Shown here one piece after another: positions 13,347 through 14,342 of a stretch of DNA of 14,342 bases. Under the pieces are notes generated by a model, which was not told where the DNA came from, ran no database searches, and saw only the letters and a program-made list of their open reading frames with translations. How positions within the stretch are numbered: position 1 is the stretch's first letter; every line of letters starts with the position of its first letter. The translations under genes were made by a program, and so were the position numbers. The DNA comes from an uncultured Actinoplanes sp. (lineage in GTDB: Bacteria > Actinomycetota > Actinomycetes > Mycobacteriales > Micromonosporaceae): the NCBI GenBank assembly GCA_934667465.1, contig CAKUMG010000053.1:1-14342 (forward strand). The letters run 5' to 3'.

Positions 13347-13562
13347 GTGAGCACGAACCCTTTCGATGACGAGGCCGGCCGCTTCTACGTCGTGGTCAAC
13401 GACGAGGAGCAGCACTCCCTGTGGCCCGCCTTCGCCGAGGTGCCCGCCGGCTGGCGGGTCGTGTTCGGCGAGGACACCCGGGCCAAGTGCCTCGAGTACG
13501 TCGAGCAGAACTGGTCCGACCTGCGCCCGCGCAGCCTCCGTGAAGCCATGGCGACGGACTGA
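13347..13562 (+). CDS. mbtH: MbtH family protein
   Basis: 71 residues, the normal size. It shows the full family signature: [10 protein letters not shown] (18-27), EVPAGW (31-36), and [14 protein letters not shown] (48-61), with the conserved tryptophans at 26, 36 and 56. MbtH-like proteins bind adenylation domains of NRPSs and are needed for their solubility and activity. Its presence is the best sign that an NRPS cluster extends to the right. The start is GTG at 13347 with AAGGA (13333-13337). It is followed by a PaiB-like gene after 32 bases on the same strand, probably in one transcript. The name is by family; orthology to the mycobacterial gene is not implied. Confidence 0.95.
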   Translation: MSTNPFDDEAGRFYVVVNDEEQHSLWPAFAEVPAGWRVVFGEDTRAKCLEYVEQNWSDLRPRSLREAMATD

Positions 13563-13594
13563 CAACCGCCGTATCCCACGAAGGAGCGAAACCT

Positions 13595-14245
13595 ATGTTC
13601 GTGCCTCGCATGTACCGGGAACCCGATGCGCAGTGGATTCTGGAATTGGTCCGGCGGAACCCACTGGCACTGCTGATGACCAATGGCACTGACACGGACG
13701 GCCCCTTCGGCACCCACGCGCCGGTCATTCCGGACCCGCAGCTGTCCGCCCCGGGTCTGACGGATCTGACCGGGGCTACGCTGCTCGGCCACATGAACCG
13801 CGCGAATCCGCAATGGAAGGCATTGCGTCCGGGGACGCCCGCGGTGCTCAGCTTCGCCGGCCCGCACGGCTACGTCTCACCGACGCTCTACCCGCAGGGT
13901 CCCGCGGCACCGACGTGGAACTACACCGCGGCGCAGCTCCGCGGCGTGATCGAGCCGATCGACTCCGCCGAGGAATCGCTGTCGGTGGTGCGGGCCACCG
14001 CGGGAACTTTGGAGGCCGACTTCGGGAGCGGCTGGGACATGGCCGATTCGCAGGGCCATTTCCGCCGCATTCTTCCGGGGGTGGGCGCGTTCCGATTCAC
14101 GGTCACCCGCGCCACGGCGATCTTCAAGCTCAGTCAGGAACAGAACGGCGAGACCCAGGACCGGGTGTGCCGCCATTTCCAGCAATCGGCCGGCAGGCAG
14201 CGGGAAGTGGCGGACTACATGAACCGGGTGACCGAAGTCCGATGA
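13595..14245 (+). CDS. PaiB-like FMN-binding split-barrel protein
   Basis: 216 residues matching the FMN_bind_2 / PaiB family ('FMN-binding negative transcriptional regulator'): MFVPRMYRE at the start, RRNPLALLMTN (20-30), GHMNRANPQW (65-74), GYVSPTLYP (92-100), APTWNYTAA (105-113), and the C-terminal GAFRFTVTRATAIFKLSQ (164-181). The PTWNY and KLSQ motifs are the family hallmarks. It lacks any HTH, so the regulator name, from Bacillus PaiB, is not evidence for DNA binding. A flavin-dependent enzymatic or flavin-binding role in the biosynthetic pathway is equally possible. AAGGAG (13581-13586) lies 8 bases before the ATG. It follows mbtH by 32 bases, which suggests an operon and hence a role linked to the peptide product. 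Confidence 0.88.
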   Translation: MFVPRMYREPDAQWILELVRRNPLALLMTNGTDTDGPFGTHAPVIPDPQLSAPGLTDLTGATLLGHMNRANPQWKALRPGTPAVLSFAGPHGYVSPTLYPQGPAAPTWNYTAAQLRGVIEPIDSAEESLSVVRATAGTLEADFGSGWDMADSQGHFRRILPGVGAFRFTVTRATAIFKLSQEQNGETQDRVCRHFQQSAGRQREVADYMNRVTEVR

Positions 14246-14248
14246 GAC

Positions 14249-14277
14249 GCCGGCCGGCGGGAGCCCGATCGGCCGGC
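14249..14277. other. Inverted repeat after the PaiB-like gene
   Basis: GCCGGCC (14249-14255) and GGCCGGC (14271-14277) are perfect arms around 15 bases, in the 70-bp gap before the next start codon. In this very GC-rich DNA such repeats arise easily, so a role as partial terminator is uncertain. Confidence 0.3.
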
Positions 14278-14315
14278 TCCGCGCGGGCCAGCGAACATAA
14301 ATGGGGGGATCATCC

Positions 14316-14342
14316 TTGAAAACCGTCGACGAACACCGGACC
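14316..14342 (+). CDS. First codons of a gene cut by the window end
   Basis: A TTG at 14316 with GGGGGGA (14303-14309) 6 bases upstream opens a frame MKTVDEHRT that runs off the window. An in-frame ATG at 14301 is an alternative but has no ribosome binding site. The gene lies directly downstream of mbtH and the PaiB-like gene on the same strand, so a biosynthetic gene, possibly an NRPS, is likely. Nine residues are too few to identify it. Confidence 0.5.

Overview
The window is very GC-rich, with G/C-ending codons, short intergenic gaps, ATGA/TGATG stop-start overlaps and actinobacterial families (DUF1990, GPP34, FBP zinc finger, WHG-type TetR, DrrA/DrrB exporters, MbtH). This fits a filamentous actinomycete. 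Micromonosporaceae (Actinoplanes-like) is my guess, not something the sequence proves. I saw no tRNA, rRNA, CRISPR array, transposase or attachment site.

Left part (1-5400), housekeeping and secreted proteins: the tail of an unrecognised gene; a DUF1990 + TIGR01777 epimerase operon behind a promoter carrying two perfect 16-bp palindromes; a single-domain ricin-type lectin; a GPP34 (GOLPH3-like) protein; an unknown secreted protein on the minus strand; a 69-aa membrane-anchored peptide on the plus strand; and, convergent with it across a hairpin, a secreted trypsin-like serine protease. The small peptide ends in the same FWTDER[V/I]R-x-A-x-P motif found in the protease pro-region.

Middle part (5600-8310), regulators and hydrolases: a treble-clef FBP protein (minus) diverges from a TetR regulator (plus). 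Their 46-bp gap holds a promoter with a dyad exactly in its 17-bp spacer, and the FBP transcript looks leaderless. Next is a type II thioesterase-like protein that has lost its catalytic Ser (now Gly) and His (now Arg), and a convergent intact alpha/beta hydrolase.

Right part (8340-14342), the probable edge of a nonribosomal peptide (NRPS) cluster: four minus-strand genes form two ABC exporters, a DrrA/DrrB pair then a second ATPase plus 12-TM permease pair of tetronasin-resistance type, separated by a 12-bp perfect hairpin. Across a 536-bp divergent region lie mbtH, a PaiB-like FMN-binding split-barrel gene, and the first codons of a gene cut by the window end. MbtH stimulates NRPS adenylation domains, so megasynthases are expected to the right, with the ABC operon as probable export or self-resistance. 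Whether the degenerate thioesterase belongs to this cluster is open.
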